Shown here: one piece after another, positions 18,028-26,146 of the stretch | Layout of the letters: each line of letters opens with the position of its first letter | How positions within the stretch are numbered: the first letter of the stretch is position 1 | NCBI GenBank assembly: GCA_002402585.1 | Contig: DHGC01000025.1 | Coordinates: 1-64,000 of the forward strand | Reading direction: 5' to 3' | Length of the DNA stretch: 64,000 nt | From: Erysipelotrichaceae bacterium UBA4808 | GTDB lineage: Bacteria > Bacillota_I > Bacilli_A > Erysipelotrichales > Erysipelotrichaceae | The notes under the pieces: generated by a model | Seen by the model: the letters and a program-made list of their open reading frames with translations, nothing else | The model's database searches: none | Told to the model about the DNA's origin: nothing | Translations under genes and position numbers: made by a program

Positions 18028-18585
18028 ATGATAATTGTAAACGATTTAAGACCAGGAATAACCTTTGTATATGAAAACAACATTTATAGCGTAATTGAGG
18101 CAAACCATAATAAAACAGCGATGCGTCAAATGATCATCAAAGCAAAAGCTCGTAATTTACGCTCAGGTTCAATCATTGAAATATCATTTACAGGTGGAGA
18201 TAAGGTTGAACCAGCGCATATTGATAAGAAAGAAATGCAATACTTATATGATTCTGGTGATGCCTTAGTTTTCATGGACACAAACACATATGAGCAAATT
18301 GAAATTCAGAAATCAAATTTGACTTGGGAACTGAATTTTTTGAAACCCAATGATAATGTGAACATCAGTTCATATGAAAACGAAATTCTTGGTTTGATTC
18401 TTCCCGATAAAGTAACACTTCAAATCATAGAAACAGAACCTGCCATAAAAGGGGACACTGCAACCAATGCATTGAAAAATGCGACCGTTGAAACAGGCCT
18501 ACAAGTTCGCGTACCGATGTTTATTGAACAAGATGAATATATCATCATTAACACATCGGATGGTAAATACCACAGTCGTGCTTAA
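18028..18585 (+). CDS. efp: elongation factor P with unusual tip
   Basis: Translation factor that rescues ribosomes stalled at polyproline. 185 residues from the ATG preceded by AAGGAG; three beta-barrel domains, normal length and the conserved C-terminal NTSDG...SRA. Aligned to the B. subtilis protein, the domain I tip PGKG (modified K32) is replaced by TAMR, so residue 32 is methionine; K29 is kept. See findings. A terminator follows. An in-frame ATG at 18007 is less likely because the Shine-Dalgarno serves 18028. Confidence 0.93.
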   Translation: MIIVNDLRPGITFVYENNIYSVIEANHNKTAMRQMIIKAKARNLRSGSIIEISFTGGDKVEPAHIDKKEMQYLYDSGDALVFMDTNTYEQIEIQKSNLTWELNFLKPNDNVNISSYENEILGLILPDKVTLQIIETEPAIKGDTATNALKNATVETGLQVRVPMFIEQDEYIIINTSDGKYHSRA

Positions 18586-18591
18586 TTCATT

Positions 18592-18621
18592 GTCTCAATC
18601 AATCAAGATTGAGACTTTTTT
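18592..18621 (+). terminator. intrinsic terminator of the comG-efp unit
   Basis: GTCTCAATC (18592-18600), a 6-base loop and GATTGAGAC (18607-18615) form a perfect 9-bp stem followed by six T. Confidence 0.9.
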
Positions 18622-18632
18622 GTTGAAACTAT

Positions 18633-18656
18633 GATTTAGATTTAGATTTAGATTTT
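18633..18656. repeat. short hexamer tandem repeat GATTTA
   Basis: Three tandem copies of GATTTA followed by GATTTT sit in the gap between the efp terminator and the ribU promoter. No function is evident. Confidence 0.6.
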
Positions 18657-18667
18657 AATGATATTGC

Positions 18668-18696
18668 TTGACAACAAATTAACAAACGTATAGACT
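18668..18696 (+). promoter_or_regulatory. promoter of the FMN riboswitch-ribU unit
   Basis: Consensus TTGACA at 18668-18673, a 17-base spacer and TAGACT at 18691-18696. Transcription would begin just before the riboswitch. Confidence 0.75.
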
Positions 18697-18703
18697 ATAA
18701 ATG

Positions 18704-18812
18704 AACTTCAGGGCAGGGTGCAATTCCCGACCGGCGGTATACCCCGCGAGCCGTAAGGCAGAACTGGTTAGATTCCAGTGGCGACAGTAAAGTCTGGATG
18801 AAAGAAAGTTTT
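18704..18812 (+). ncRNA. FMN riboswitch (RFN element)
   Basis: The conserved RFN blocks are present in order: AGGGCAGGGTG near the start, CCCGACCGGCGGTA, CGCGAGCC, CTGGTTAGATTCCAG and a closing GTCTGGATGAAAGAA. FMN binding is known to favour termination of riboflavin genes. It lies between a good promoter and a terminator directly ahead of ribU, so FMN should repress riboflavin uptake. Confidence 0.95.
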
Positions 18813-18825
18813 TTCTTTTTTAATT

Positions 18826-18848
18826 AAGCCCGGAGTCTCGGGTTTTTC
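18826..18848 (+). terminator. riboswitch expression-platform terminator
   Basis: A short GC-rich hairpin, CCCG, loop, CGGG, then five T, lies between the riboswitch and the AAAGGAGG site of ribU. It is the expected FMN-controlled terminator. Confidence 0.75.
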
Positions 18849-18866
18849 TATTAAAGGAGGAAAAAA

Positions 18867-19421
18867 ATGAAAAACACAAGAATTGTTACCTTAATTGGTA
18901 TCATGACCGCATTATCATTCGTATTGTATATGTTTGAAGTACCGGTCGGCTTTTTGTTTCCGAGTGCTCCATTCTTAAAGATTGATTTCAGTGATATGCC
19001 TGCGATTCTTTTAAGCATCGCATACGGACCACTCATTGGTACGATTGTCAATTTACTTAAGAATATATTGCACTTCATATTTATGTCGCAAACGCCTGCT
19101 GCTTCTGGTGAGATTGCTAACTTCTTTGCAGGCTTAGGACTCTATCTTCCAATTTCAGTCTACTACTTCTATTTTGCAAAAGGGAAAGAGTTTAAGTTAG
19201 TTCCAAACATTATATTATTTACCATTGGCGTAATTGTAATGGTATTGGTTATGATTGTTATCAACTTCACCATTACCTTACCTTTGTATGGCATCACAAC
19301 TATTCCGGAGAAATGGGCGTTTGTCAATGCGATCACTCCATTCAATGTGTTCAAGGGTACCATTCTGGCTGTGATTACCTTGCTTTTGTATCCACGTCTA
19401 AGAAAATTCCTTGTTAAGTAA
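18867..19421 (+). CDS. ribU: riboflavin ECF transporter substrate-binding protein RibU
   Basis: Membrane S-component that binds riboflavin and works with the shared ECF module (EcfA, EcfA', EcfT; not in this window). 184 residues, about six hydrophobic segments, with the family features LIGIMTALSFVLYMFEVPVGFL and the FSDMPAILLSIAYGP block. AAAGGAGG precedes the ATG. The FMN riboswitch directly upstream supports riboflavin as the substrate. Confidence 0.93.
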   Translation: MKNTRIVTLIGIMTALSFVLYMFEVPVGFLFPSAPFLKIDFSDMPAILLSIAYGPLIGTIVNLLKNILHFIFMSQTPAASGEIANFFAGLGLYLPISVYYFYFAKGKEFKLVPNIILFTIGVIVMVLVMIVINFTITLPLYGITTIPEKWAFVNAITPFNVFKGTILAVITLLLYPRLRKFLVK

Positions 19422-19433
19422 AAGCTTTACTTT

Positions 19434-19460
19434 TTGATGAACGCAACGCTATGTTATAAT
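19434..19460 (+). promoter_or_regulatory. promoter upstream of the unknown gene and cmk
   Basis: TATAAT at 19455-19460 is preceded by TGT, an extended -10 element. A weak -35 (TTGATG or TTTTGA) lies 15-17 bases upstream. GAGAGG follows before the ATG at 19476. Confidence 0.6.
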
Positions 19461-19475
19461 GTGTGAGAGGTAAAT

Positions 19476-20162
19476 ATGGAAACCCTATCACGTGTCAAGA
19501 AATATCAAGCGCTACGCAATGAAATTGAAAATGACCGCGAAGAAGAACTGGTTTCACCAGCTCTTTCTTCATATGCGGAAAGATTGAATAAAATCGATCC
19601 TTTACTATCAAAGCAGTCCACTCAAGGGAGAGATGAGAGTTATGAAGCTCTCCATTTTAGACGTGAACAAGCAATCAATACAAATGATAAATTTGCAGAT
19701 AAACCTGTGGAGACCGACTATATTCAAGAGTTCCTCGAAGAAGTACGCAATTACAATCTATCGAAGGGATATCGTAAGGAGTTCGATACAGAGTTGGATA
19801 TTCTAAAGAAGCATGGCCCAGTTGGCTTGCCAGTAAGTGAATCAATCAAACCGCTCATGGATGACTCGTCTATGAATGATGACTTGACACTTCAGATCAA
19901 AACTCTAATTGAAAATGATTTTGAAGAAGATGCAGAAGCATCTGATACAAATGAGCCTGAAGAATTGACTCAAGTATTAGAAGAGACGCAAAAATTGCGT
20001 ATCCAATTGAGTGATTATGAAAAAGAGCTCGTCAATATGAATGAATCGGTCTTGTCATCTCATCGCGTATTGAACATGGTAGTCTTTTTCTTGGTGTTGG
20101 TTTTGATTGTCATGCTTGGTTTTGCGATCTATTGGGTTTTATATTCTAAAGGATATTATTAA
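19476..20162 (+). CDS. unknown tail-anchored membrane protein
   Basis: Family not recognised. 228 residues: a highly charged, mostly helical N-terminal region (1-180; rich in E, K, D, with likely coiled coil at about 165-190) and a single hydrophobic C-terminal helix (about 198-222, VVFFLVLVLIVMLGFAIYWVL) ending KGYY. There is no signal peptide, so the bulk should be cytoplasmic. It has its own extended -10 promoter and its stop abuts the cmk start, so it is cotranscribed with cmk-der. Confidence 0.75.
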   Translation: METLSRVKKYQALRNEIENDREEELVSPALSSYAERLNKIDPLLSKQSTQGRDESYEALHFRREQAINTNDKFADKPVETDYIQEFLEEVRNYNLSKGYRKEFDTELDILKKHGPVGLPVSESIKPLMDDSSMNDDLTLQIKTLIENDFEEDAEASDTNEPEELTQVLEETQKLRIQLSDYEKELVNMNESVLSSHRVLNMVVFFLVLVLIVMLGFAIYWVLYSKGYY

Positions 20163-20839
20163 TGAAAATAAATATTGCGATTGATGGCCCAAGTGCTTCG
20201 GGTAAGAGTACGATAGCGAAAGCATTAGCCAAACGTTTAAATTATACACACATCGATACGGGTTCTATGTATCGAGCTTGTGCTTATTTAGCATTAAAAC
20301 ATGAATTAAAACCAGATGACATAGAGCTTGTTGACTTAGTTAATAAGAGCGATTTTGGATTTAACGAAAGTGGTCATATTTTACTGAATGGTAAAGATAT
20401 TGATGCGAAGATACGCTCTAAGCACGTAGATTTGTTGACATCTACAATAGCGCAGAATCAAGCAATTCGATCTACCTTAGTTGACATGCAACAACAATTG
20501 GCCAATTCTAAAGGTTTTATTCTTGATGGTCGAGACATTGGATCTGTCGTTCTAAAGGATGCGGAACTAAAAGTGTTTCAAACTGCGAGCATTGAATCGC
20601 GTGCAAAACGACGCTTAGCAGAGTACCAAACAAAAGGTATTGATGTCAATTATCAAACAATTTATGATGAAATTAAGTTACGTGACTTGCAAGATCGATC
20701 ACGCGAACATTCACCTTTGATTCAGACGAAGGATGCAAAGGTTTTGGATACTTCTGATTTGACGATTGAACAAAGCGTCGATCGGGTGTACACATGGGCG
20801 ATGGAGCTCATTAAGGAAAGAAGGGATACAAATGATTGA
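20162..20839 (+). CDS. cmk: cytidylate kinase
   Basis: Phosphorylates CMP and dCMP to the diphosphates using ATP. 225 residues with N-terminal P-loop GPSASGKST (about 9-17), the NMP-binding region with DTGSMYRA and the [10 protein letters not shown] motif, and [10 protein letters not shown] near the C-terminus. It starts on the stop of the unknown gene and overlaps der by 8 bases. cmk before der occurs in several Bacillota. Confidence 0.96.
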   Translation: MKINIAIDGPSASGKSTIAKALAKRLNYTHIDTGSMYRACAYLALKHELKPDDIELVDLVNKSDFGFNESGHILLNGKDIDAKIRSKHVDLLTSTIAQNQAIRSTLVDMQQQLANSKGFILDGRDIGSVVLKDAELKVFQTASIESRAKRRLAEYQTKGIDVNYQTIYDEIKLRDLQDRSREHSPLIQTKDAKVLDTSDLTIEQSVDRVYTWAMELIKERRDTND

Positions 20840-22139
20840 TGGAGTTGTAGCGATCGTTGGTCGCCCTAATGTAGGGAAGTCGACAATTTTCAATCGCATT
20901 ATCGGTGAACGATTGTCAATCGTAGAGGACTCACCTGGTGTCACACGCGATCGTATTTATGCAAAAGCGAATTGGTTGACGAAAGATTTTCGTTTGATTG
21001 ATACAGGTGGAATCCAGGTTGAGAATGCAACGTTCCAAGAGGAAATCCGCGTCCAAGTTGATATTGCGATTGATGAAGCGGATGTGATTCTTTTTATTGT
21101 CAATGGTAAAGATGGCGTCACCGATGATGACCGTTTCATTGCACGTATGTTAAGAAACACAAGCAAACCGATTATTTGTGCTGTGAACAAAACAGACAAT
21201 CAAGATCAAGTCCATAGTATTTATGATTTCTATTCCTTAGGTTTAGATGAGATCATTCCAGTAAGTGGTGTGCATGGTATCGGTATTGGCGATGTTTTAG
21301 ACAGCATCATCAGTAAGTTTCCTAAGAAGACAGTTAAAGATAAAGAAGGACAGATTAAATTTGCGATTATTGGTCGACCTAATGTCGGTAAGTCATCCTT
21401 GGTCAACGCAATTTTAAATCAAGAGCGCGTTATCGTGTCAGATATCGAAGGCACGACACGTGATGCCATTGATACCGTATTCAAAAATGAAGGAAATGAC
21501 TATGTCGTCATTGATACCGCAGGTATTCGTAAACGTGGCAAAGTATATGAAAATATCGAGAAGTACGCTGTTTTACGTGCGATGCAAGCAATTGAGCGTG
21601 CTGATGTCATATTGTTCGTCATTGATGGTTTAAGTGGCATCCGTGAACAAGATAAGCATGTGGCTGGCTATGCCCATGAAGCGGGCAAACCAATCTTGAT
21701 CGTATACAATAAATGGGATGTCATCACTAAAGATGAGTCCAGCATGATTCGTGTGACAGAGCAAATTCGTAATGAATTCGTTTATTTATCTTTTGCTCCA
21801 ATTGTCTTTGTTTCTGCAAAAACAAAACAAAGAGTAAATCAACTCATACCAATGATCAATCGACTCTATGATTATAGTAATCTTCGAATTCAAACAAGTA
21901 TCTTGAATGAAGTCATCATGGATGCGCAATTGGTCACTCCACCGCCATCACATCAAGGACAACGCTTAAAGATTCTATATGCCGCACAAGTATCTGTTGC
22001 GCCACCGACCATCGTGTTATTTGTAAACGATCCAAAATTACTGCATTTTTCATATCGACGCTATTTGGAAAACCGTTTAAGAGAAGCCTTTGTTTTTGAA
22101 GGAACACCGATTCGCATCATTGCGCGATTAAAGGAGTGA
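20832..22139 (+). CDS. der: ribosome biogenesis GTPase Der (EngA)
   Basis: Double-GTPase needed for 50S assembly. 435 residues from [17 protein letters not shown]; this ATG follows an AAGAAGGGAT site and overlaps the cmk stop, while a longer frame inside cmk lacks a site. Two G domains each show [12 protein letters not shown] or DTAG, and NKTD or NKWD, followed by a C-terminal KH-like domain. Normal length. Confidence 0.97.
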   Translation: MIDGVVAIVGRPNVGKSTIFNRIIGERLSIVEDSPGVTRDRIYAKANWLTKDFRLIDTGGIQVENATFQEEIRVQVDIAIDEADVILFIVNGKDGVTDDDRFIARMLRNTSKPIICAVNKTDNQDQVHSIYDFYSLGLDEIIPVSGVHGIGIGDVLDSIISKFPKKTVKDKEGQIKFAIIGRPNVGKSSLVNAILNQERVIVSDIEGTTRDAIDTVFKNEGNDYVVIDTAGIRKRGKVYENIEKYAVLRAMQAIERADVILFVIDGLSGIREQDKHVAGYAHEAGKPILIVYNKWDVITKDESSMIRVTEQIRNEFVYLSFAPIVFVSAKTKQRVNQLIPMINRLYDYSNLRIQTSILNEVIMDAQLVTPPPSHQGQRLKILYAAQVSVAPPTIVLFVNDPKLLHFSYRRYLENRLREAFVFEGTPIRIIARLKE

Positions 22140-22143
22140 TTTC

Positions 22144-23142
22144 ATGAAAGTCGCAATCATTGGAAGTGGAAGTTGGGGTACTGCATTAGCGCAAGTTCTT
22201 GCAGATAACAAACAAAATGTAATGGTCTGGGGACGTAATCTTGATGAATTGGTGGATATTCAAGTCCATCATCAGAATGAGAAGTATTTTCCAGGCATTT
22301 TCATCCATGAGGGGATTCAAGCAAGCATGGATATCTATGCGTTAGTCGACGCTGAGGTTTTTTTACTTGCGATTCCATCTGAAGCCATTGAAGATGTTTG
22401 TGAGACTTTGAATGAGGCTCTTGATCATCCTGTCATCATCATCAATGTTTCTAAAGGTTTCCATCCTACGACACATCAACGCTTGTCCGTTTTTATCAAA
22501 GAAAAAATTAGACCTGAAATCTTAAAAGATGTCGTTTCCTTGATTGGACCTTCACACGCAGAAGAAGTCATCATGCGCCTACCTACGACCGTGAATGCAA
22601 TCTGTGAAAACGAAGTCAGTTCAATCTTCATACAAGAGCTATTCTCAAACGCTTACTTCCGTGTTTATCGAAATACAGATGTGGTCGGTGCTGAGATCGG
22701 GGTAGCTGTGAAAAATATCATTGCCTTGGCCAGTGGCATGATTCACGGCTTAGGCTTTGGAGATAACGCAAAGGCTGCGTTGATTACTCGTGGTTTAGCT
22801 GAGATGACACGTTATGGTGTTTTCTACGGTGCTAAGCCTGAAACATTCCTAGGTTTGACTGGGGTAGGGGATTTGGTCGTGACATGCATGAGTGTGCATT
22901 CACGTAATTTTCAAGCAGGTTTATTGATTGGTAAAAACAATTCCGCTAAGTCTTTCTGGGATAATAATACGAAAACAGTTGAAGGTATAAAAGCAGTTAA
23001 GATTGTCTATGAAGAATCGTTGAAACATAACATCTATATGCCGATTACGGCAGCTGTCTATCATGTCATTTATGAAAACCAAGCTCCTTCGGATTTGGCG
23101 ATCAGTCTGATGCAAAAAGAGCTTAAATCCGAGGAAGTATAG
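22144..23142 (+). CDS. gpsA: NAD(P)H-dependent glycerol-3-phosphate dehydrogenase
   Basis: Reduces dihydroxyacetone phosphate to sn-glycerol 3-phosphate for phospholipid synthesis. 332 residues with the N-terminal dinucleotide motif GSGSWGTALA, the catalytic-lysine region EIGVAVKNIIALASG, and GLTGVGDLVVTC. Follows der by 4 bases, the usual der-gpsA-hup order of Bacillota. Confidence 0.97.
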   Translation: MKVAIIGSGSWGTALAQVLADNKQNVMVWGRNLDELVDIQVHHQNEKYFPGIFIHEGIQASMDIYALVDAEVFLLAIPSEAIEDVCETLNEALDHPVIIINVSKGFHPTTHQRLSVFIKEKIRPEILKDVVSLIGPSHAEEVIMRLPTTVNAICENEVSSIFIQELFSNAYFRVYRNTDVVGAEIGVAVKNIIALASGMIHGLGFGDNAKAALITRGLAEMTRYGVFYGAKPETFLGLTGVGDLVVTCMSVHSRNFQAGLLIGKNNSAKSFWDNNTKTVEGIKAVKIVYEESLKHNIYMPITAAVYHVIYENQAPSDLAISLMQKELKSEEV

Positions 23143-23156
23143 ACTGGTTGTGTTTC

Positions 23157-23185
23157 TTGTATTTGAAGGATGATAGTGATAAACT
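23157..23185 (+). promoter_or_regulatory. promoter of hup
   Basis: TTGTAT (23157-23162), a 17-base spacer and TAAACT (23180-23185) lie between gpsA and hup, followed by GGAGG and the hup ATG at 23208. Confidence 0.55.
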
Positions 23186-23207
23186 TTATTCAATGGAGGA
23201 ATATAAA

Positions 23208-23492
23208 ATGAATGAAATATTAAATAAAAAAGGATTGGCTGATCTCGTTGCAGAAGCGAAAGAGATGAGCAAAAAACAAGCCACTGAATTAGTTGACTTT
23301 GTATTTGATACCGTTAAAAATGAGTTGGCTGAAGGAAATAAAGTTGATATTGCTGGATTTGGTAAATTCGAAGTAGCAGCACGTCCTGCTCGTGAAGGCA
23401 TCAATCCAAAAACATTGGAAAAGATCCACGTAGCAGCATCTAAAGCTCCTAAATTTAAAGCAGCTAAGGCATTAAAAGATTCTGTTAAATAA
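23208..23492 (+). CDS. hup: DNA-binding protein HU
   Basis: Histone-like nucleoid protein that bends DNA as a dimer. 94 residues, starting MNEILNKKGLADLVAEA after a strong GGAGG; longer in-frame starts lack a site. It contains the family signature GFGKFEVAARPAREGINPKT with the DNA-contacting beta-arm. A short gap of two bases leads to the zinc peptidase. Confidence 0.95.
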   Translation: MNEILNKKGLADLVAEAKEMSKKQATELVDFVFDTVKNELAEGNKVDIAGFGKFEVAARPAREGINPKTLEKIHVAASKAPKFKAAKALKDSVK

Positions 23493-23494
23493 AA

Positions 23495-24163
23495 ATGGAG
23501 ACAATTATTTATTTGATTGCGATTGGGCTTACTTTTTGGGCTCAATACAAAGTTAAGGGTACTTATTCTCATTTCAGCACTGTGCCTACGAATAATCGCA
23601 TGAATGGTGCTGCTGTTGCACGTCGCATTTTGGATTCCAAAGGATTATATGATGTGCCGGTTCAAATGAGCCAAAATGGTGTGTTGAGCGATCATTTCGA
23701 TCCTAAATCGAATACTGTAAATCTATCGCCTAAAGTATACAATGAATCCAGTATCGCTTCCGTTGCTGTAGCAGCTCACGAAGTTGGTCATGCGATCCAA
23801 TATGCAGAGAGATATTCATTTATTGGACTAAGAAACACTTTACTTCCGATTGCCATCATTTCTGGTCATTTGGGTTGGATTGTAGCTTTCACAGGTTTGA
23901 TTTCTGGTTTTGATGCAATATTCTATCTGGGATTGACGATGTTGCTTGTGATTGCTGCATTTCAGTTCGTTACCTTACCGATCGAGTTTGATGCTTCTAA
24001 GCGCGCTTTAGTCAATCTTGAAGAAGGTGGTTTTGTTGATTTAGATGAAAGAGCTGATGCAAAATCGATGCTTAGTGCAGCCGCAATGACGTATATTGCA
24101 GCGTTTGTTGCCACTCTTTTACAAATATATCGTCTCGTACTGATGTCAAATCGTAGACGCTAA
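23495..24163 (+). CDS. membrane zinc metallopeptidase (YugP family)
   Basis: Predicted integral membrane zinc peptidase, 222 residues. It shows an N-terminal hydrophobic segment, the HEXXH metal site in AAHEVGHAIQ with a downstream acidic EFDASKRAL helix, and hydrophobic segments at about 120-150, 155-165 and 195-215. This matches the Zn_peptidase_2 (YugP) family, whose substrate is unknown. The start immediately follows hup; a terminator follows the stop. Confidence 0.88.
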   Translation: METIIYLIAIGLTFWAQYKVKGTYSHFSTVPTNNRMNGAAVARRILDSKGLYDVPVQMSQNGVLSDHFDPKSNTVNLSPKVYNESSIASVAVAAHEVGHAIQYAERYSFIGLRNTLLPIAIISGHLGWIVAFTGLISGFDAIFYLGLTMLLVIAAFQFVTLPIEFDASKRALVNLEEGGFVDLDERADAKSMLSAAAMTYIAAFVATLLQIYRLVLMSNRRR

Positions 24164-24187
24164 GATCCATTCGTGGATCTTTTTTTT
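24162..24187 (+). terminator. intrinsic terminator after the zinc peptidase gene
   Basis: AAGATCCA (24162-24169), a TTCG loop and TGGATCTT (24174-24181) form a perfect stem followed by T residues; it overlaps the stop codon. Confidence 0.9.
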
Positions 24188-24220
24188 AGGAATATGAGAC
24201 ACTAAGCCGTATCAATAGGT

Positions 24221-24595
24221 ATGGCTTATTTTCATGTCAACGATCCAAATCAAACACCAACATATCAATTTTGCACTTTTAGTGAACCATATGTTTACGG
24301 TTTAGAACCAGGGCAGATTCTTGTGCATTTGGAACCAGCATTCATGCAAAAGGATAATGGTCTTTTGGTTGGTATTGATCATCGATTTACTAATTTTTAT
24401 GTCACTAATCAAGATCTCATAATTGTTAAAAAATTAAATATCGAATGGAGAGATTGTATAAATTCAAGTTCAACTTCAATACAAGCAGTAATTAATAAAG
24501 ATGTTGTTAAGGTTCCCGAGTTTTGGTTTTACTTTATCTTCGTGTTTTTAATCATGATAATAATCAAGAGGGTGATACGATGCAAACGTTATTGA
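24221..24595 (+). CDS. unknown single-pass membrane protein
   Basis: Family not recognised. 124 residues: about 98 residues without a signal peptide, one hydrophobic helix (about 99-116, FWFYFIFVFLIMIIIK) and a basic tail KRVIRCKRY. The basic C-terminus suggests the tail is cytoplasmic and the N-terminal domain (C18, C79) extracytoplasmic. Its 3' end overlaps the next gene by 16 bases, so the two likely act together. AGGT touches the ATG and is too close to be a Shine-Dalgarno. Confidence 0.7.
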   Translation: MAYFHVNDPNQTPTYQFCTFSEPYVYGLEPGQILVHLEPAFMQKDNGLLVGIDHRFTNFYVTNQDLIIVKKLNIEWRDCINSSSTSIQAVINKDVVKVPEFWFYFIFVFLIMIIIKRVIRCKRY

Positions 24596-26079
24596 GATGG
24601 CTTAAGTATATCTTCATTATTTATACACTTCATACAGCATTGATTCAAACAACAGCTTTCACAGATGTTATGGTCTCAAAAAAGGATTTGTCTTTTGAGG
24701 TTTTGAGTATTGAAACAAATCAAAACGAGCTTATTGTTAGAGGTTGGGCTTTCATTAGCTATAAACAGCACTTCAACAATACATCAGACCACTCCACATT
24801 TTTAGAGTTTTTCAACATTAAAGATCAATTTAGAGTACAAGCCAACTTAACGAACATTTCACAAACGCAGATGATGACCTATTTTGGATCTCCAAATTGT
24901 TCGAGCAGTTCAACTTATCAAATGCCAGAAGTCTGCAATTACAATTATGAGCAGGTCGGCTTTGAAGTGAAAGTTCCTTTAGATCGGTTTAAAGCAGGGG
25001 ATAGTTATCAGACAAACATTATTGTTCAAGCTCATACAGTAGGTATCAGTTATAAAACTGCTTTATACTTTCCTTTATCAAGTGACTTAGTACTGTCTTC
25101 TTCAAGTCGTGAGACAATCGTCAGTTCACGATTGGATGCCACAGAACTAAAAATAAATGCAACAACCGTTCTGGCACGGAAACAAGCCCAGAAACAGAGT
25201 GAATATTGGTTTTATGGGAGTAATTGTTCCACTACTTATCGAAATCAATTATTCTTTCAAGTAAATACAGTCTATCGACGAGTTTATGAGAAAGTCATTA
25301 ACGATAACACTTCATACTATCGCGTAGGTGGCAATCTTAATGTCTGCTATGAATCAAGACGTCGGATAACCGAAGGAACACTCATCCAACCTGTCTGGAT
25401 TGCAAGTCCTTATGTTCTTTATAGTGGAACGCCGCTACAAATAAAAGTTAACTTAAAAAATCAAGCACCATACTTCGTTAAAGAAGAAATAAATATCTAT
25501 CAAGGCGAAATATTTGTACTAACTGACTACGTTAAAGCAATTGATCCAGAAGAAGGGGATATATCACATAGAATCGTTGAAACATCGAACAATGTAGATC
25601 GCTTTACCGTTGGAACATATACGATAGATGTTAAAGTTTCAGATAATGAAGGACTTAGTTCAAATTCAAGTATCATTGTGAATGTGCTCACAAGACCGAA
25701 TAATGCACCGAACATCACTGCAAGTGATATCAAAATCCAACAGTTTAGCAATTTCGATGCTCTAAACTATGTTACAGCTTATGATGTTGAAGATGGTGAC
25801 TTAAGCGAAAAAGTAATAACCTTGAATTCAATTGACACTAGTTTGTTAAGTGATCAGGAAATCTGCTATTATGTTGAAGATTCGAAATACCTGAGTTCGA
25901 CAAAATGCATAATTGTAAGTATCTATAGTTATCAAGATTTTATGAGTAAAATAAGATTTGTTTCGAAGAACAATATGTTTTACAATGAATCATTACCAAG
26001 CAATTGGATAGGCAATCAATTGAGTTTAGAATTTGTCATTTTAAATGATAATATACTCGAAAATCAAAATATCAATTAA
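24580..26079 (+). CDS. unknown secreted protein with two DUF5011/HYR-like Ig domains
   Basis: About 499 residues from the ATG at 24580. An N-terminal hydrophobic segment (about 5-25) acts as signal or anchor, followed by an unrecognised region (30-300) with cysteines in apparent pairs (PNC...EVC; SNC...NVC). Two tandem beta domains lie at about 305-380 and 386-460, each with an EEGD/VEDGDL motif (AIDPEEGDISHR; AYDVEDGDLSEK) typical of DUF5011/HYR-like surface domains. No cell-wall anchor motif is visible. Follows the small membrane protein with overlap and ends at a terminator. Confidence 0.75.
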   Translation: MQTLLRWLKYIFIIYTLHTALIQTTAFTDVMVSKKDLSFEVLSIETNQNELIVRGWAFISYKQHFNNTSDHSTFLEFFNIKDQFRVQANLTNISQTQMMTYFGSPNCSSSSTYQMPEVCNYNYEQVGFEVKVPLDRFKAGDSYQTNIIVQAHTVGISYKTALYFPLSSDLVLSSSSRETIVSSRLDATELKINATTVLARKQAQKQSEYWFYGSNCSTTYRNQLFFQVNTVYRRVYEKVINDNTSYYRVGGNLNVCYESRRRITEGTLIQPVWIASPYVLYSGTPLQIKVNLKNQAPYFVKEEINIYQGEIFVLTDYVKAIDPEEGDISHRIVETSNNVDRFTVGTYTIDVKVSDNEGLSSNSSIIVNVLTRPNNAPNITASDIKIQQFSNFDALNYVTAYDVEDGDLSEKVITLNSIDTSLLSDQEICYYVEDSKYLSSTKCIIVSIYSYQDFMSKIRFVSKNNMFYNESLPSNWIGNQLSLEFVILNDNILENQNIN

Positions 26080-26122
26080 CTGCGCATAATGTATATTATG
26101 TAATATATTGATGTCTTAATTT

Positions 26123-26146
26123 AAGGGAGATTGGACTCCCTTTTAC
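26123..26146. terminator. terminator between secreted protein gene and deoB
   Basis: AAGGGAG (26123-26129), a 6-base loop and CTCCCTT (26136-26142) followed by TTTTA lie between convergent genes; the stem could serve both strands but the T-run is on the plus side. Confidence 0.7.

Noticed and set aside
18633..18656. CRISPR-like or phase-variable repeat
   Set aside because: Only three to four 6-base copies, no spacers, and not inside a reading frame or between promoter elements.
24221..26079. Prophage or integrated element remnant
   Set aside because: No integrase, structural phage gene, tRNA target or flanking repeats; only two genes of unknown type.
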